A stretch of DNA of 38,003 nucleotides from Burkholderiales bacterium (lineage in GTDB: Bacteria > Pseudomonadota > Gammaproteobacteria > Burkholderiales > Burkholderiaceae_C): NCBI GenBank assembly GCA_027484405.1, contig JAIXTA010000009.1, positions 1 through 38,003 on the forward strand, given 5' to 3'. Position 1 is the first letter of the stretch; each line of letters opens with the position of its first letter. The notes beneath the pieces were generated by a model. It was given only the letters and a program-made list of their open reading frames with translations. It was not told the origin of the DNA and searched no databases. The translations under genes and the position numbers were made by a program. Below are positions 36,813 through 38,003 of the stretch, piece after piece.

Positions 36813-37772
36813 TCAAGTGCGAGCTTGAGCGGGGATGAGTTTGAACTTCACTTCGTAGCGATAGAAGCTGATTGATGGCACAGCAGCCAAGGCCCAGCGG
36901 ATCTTCTGGTCATCGTCCAGCGCGATGATCACGCCTTCGACCGTCTGGTGTGGCTCGGCGATCTGCTCTTTCACGTATCCCATGTAGCGCAGGATCTGGC
37001 CGACCACCACGTCCGACGCGCGGCCACGCTTGAGCTCTACCACCAGCAGGCGTTGGCCGTCCTTGCTGACGGCCAGGATGTCGATCGGCCCGGCGTCCGT
37101 GCCGTACTGCTGGCCTACCAGCTCGCCATCTTCCTCATAGATCTTGAAGTGCTGGGCCAGCTCGGTCTGCGCCCAGTTCTTCACCAAGAAGTCCTTTAGG
37201 TGCTTCTCCATGGCGAAGGCCACTGGGTCTTCCACCACGGGGTCGTTGGCCACGATGGTGGGCGCGGCCTGGCCCGGCAGCGCAGCCAGGAACTGCTCGA
37301 TCTCCTGGTGGTGCTCAGTAATGGTGCTCACGGTGCCGATAGAGCCGGTGGAGTTGCGCAGCGCCTCGCTCATGGCCGCGCGGGCAATGGTCAACGGTAA
37401 CCACTTCACCGGGCGGCGGTGGGGCAGCACCTGGCCGGGGGCGTAGTGGTAGCCGCCCTGCACCTCGCCCACGTGGTACTGGCCGGTGCCGTCCGGGCAG
37501 AGCACCACATCCCCAGTGCGGATGCCCTTGGCCACTGTCCACAGCGCGCCGCAGGCCAGGCCCGCGGCGATCTTGCTCTTGTCGGGGTGGCCGGTCAGGA
37601 ACACCGGAATGAAGGCGGCGTTGAACTGCCGCCATTCCTCGGGCAACTGGCCGCTCAGGTCCTGCTCGATGCCGAAGTCCGCGCCGATGAAGCCACCTGC
37701 GAGGCACTCGGCCGCATGGGCGCTCTGGCGGCCCAGCATCACGCGGTAGTAGCGCTTGGCGGGTTGGGTCAT
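36813..37772 (-). CDS. PUA/EVE-like plus PDDEXK (NucS-like) nuclease
   Basis: This is a 319-residue two-domain protein. The C-terminal domain (about 180-319) has a PD-(D/E)xK core: GPIDILAVSKDGQRLLVVEL then KRG, with D231, E246 and K248. It is preceded by a helical stretch (MEKHLKDFLVKNW) and followed by GQILRYMGYVKEQIA, as in NucS/DUF91 nucleases. The N-terminal part (about 25-130) has GDVVLCPDGTGQYHVGEVQG and HRRPVKWLP, resembling a PUA/EVE-like module that reads modified bases; this is a weaker match. It overlaps the hsdS stop by 4 bases (ATGA). It may be a modification-dependent or accessory nuclease of the type I locus. Confidence 0.78.
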   Translation of the reverse strand: MTQPAKRYYRVMLGRQSAHAAECLAGGFIGADFGIEQDLSGQLPEEWRQFNAAFIPVFLTGHPDKSKIAAGLACGALWTVAKGIRTGDVVLCPDGTGQYHVGEVQGGYHYAPGQVLPHRRPVKWLPLTIARAAMSEALRNSTGSIGTVSTITEHHQEIEQFLAALPGQAAPTIVANDPVVEDPVAFAMEKHLKDFLVKNWAQTELAQHFKIYEEDGELVGQQYGTDAGPIDILAVSKDGQRLLVVELKRGRASDVVVGQILRYMGYVKEQIAEPHQTVEGVIIALDDDQKIRWALAAVPSISFYRYEVKFKLIPAQART

Positions 37773-38003
37773 GCGGTGGGCTCCACGAGCCGGATGCGGC
37801 CGGTCAGCAGGGCTTGGGCCATGGCTTGCTTGAGTGCGCGGGCTTTGGTGAGGCGGGATTCGAGGGCGGTGATGTCGGTGTCCATGTCAGAGAGGACTTG
37901 AGCGATGGCCCGCTGTTCAATTACGGCTGGAAACGACACCAAAACACTGAGCAAGGCGCTCTTGGAAATGTTCTTCATGCTGCCGCTGGTGCCGGTGGCG
38001 GTA
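37769..38003 (-). CDS. hsdS: HsdS, type I specificity subunit, C-terminal part
   Basis: Only the last 77 codons or so are in the window; the gene continues beyond the right edge. Seen: TATGTSGSMKNISKSALLS, then VSFPAVIEQRAIAQVLSDMD and the C-terminal coiled-coil helix ITALESRLTKARALKQAMAQ ending LLTGRIRLVEPTA. This is the conserved final region of HsdS, which sets spacing between target domains and contacts HsdM. It overlaps the following nuclease gene by 4 bases, so hsdS, both nuclease genes, hsdR and the DUF45 gene look like one operon. hsdM is expected upstream of hsdS. Confidence 0.93.
   Translation of the reverse strand, partial: TATGTSGSMKNISKSALLSVLVSFPAVIEQRAIAQVLSDMDTDITALESRLTKARALKQAMAQALLTGRIRLVEPTA

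Overview
The window is high-GC DNA that looks like the chromosome of a betaproteobacterium of the order Burkholderiales. This rests on the GC-rich codon use, the GroEL tail, and the protein families and their arrangement. No rRNA, tRNA or CRISPR array was seen. The organism is inferred from general resemblance, not from a marker-gene comparison.

Left part (1-9994). The 3' end of groL is followed by a repeat-rich gap holding two near-identical copies of a terminator block, one preceded by a long imperfect palindrome. Next come a secreted thermonuclease-like protein (minus strand) and a four-gene run, DUF898 / M48 peptidase / DUF898 / M48 peptidase, which looks like a duplicated two-gene cassette. 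A LytS-type histidine kinase and LytTR response regulator pair follows. Then comes a bacteriohemerythrin whose ribosome binding site lies inside a predicted hairpin.

Middle (10047-23459). A minus-strand operon of four short, mostly overlapping genes (lipoprotein, two small membrane proteins, a 79-residue protein) is divergent from a 1004-residue SARP/BTAD-NTPase-TPR regulator. The gap between them carries 11-bp-period repeats that could be its operator. A complete kdp high-affinity potassium operon follows on the minus strand, in the order small ORF, kdpF, kdpA, kdpB, kdpC, kdpD, kdpE. Upstream is a perfect 11-bp tandem repeat that fits a KdpE (OmpR-family) box.

Right part (23460-38003) is accessory DNA of visibly lower and uneven GC. 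It holds three unrecognised envelope or membrane proteins, then an AbiEi-type antitoxin whose toxin is reduced to a frameshifted stub. An hsdS fragment fused in frame to the tail of an IS481-type transposase comes next. It is followed by a large coiled-coil membrane protein, a small unknown, a GIY-YIG nuclease protein and an IS3-type scar. The window ends in a minus-strand type I restriction locus: hsdS (cut by the window edge), a PUA/EVE-like plus PDDEXK nuclease, a single-HKD phospholipase-D-like protein, hsdR and a DUF45 (YgjP-like) metallopeptidase. All are overlapping or closely spaced. hsdM is not in the window and presumably lies just beyond the right edge. Together this reads as a defence island that has been reworked by insertion sequences.
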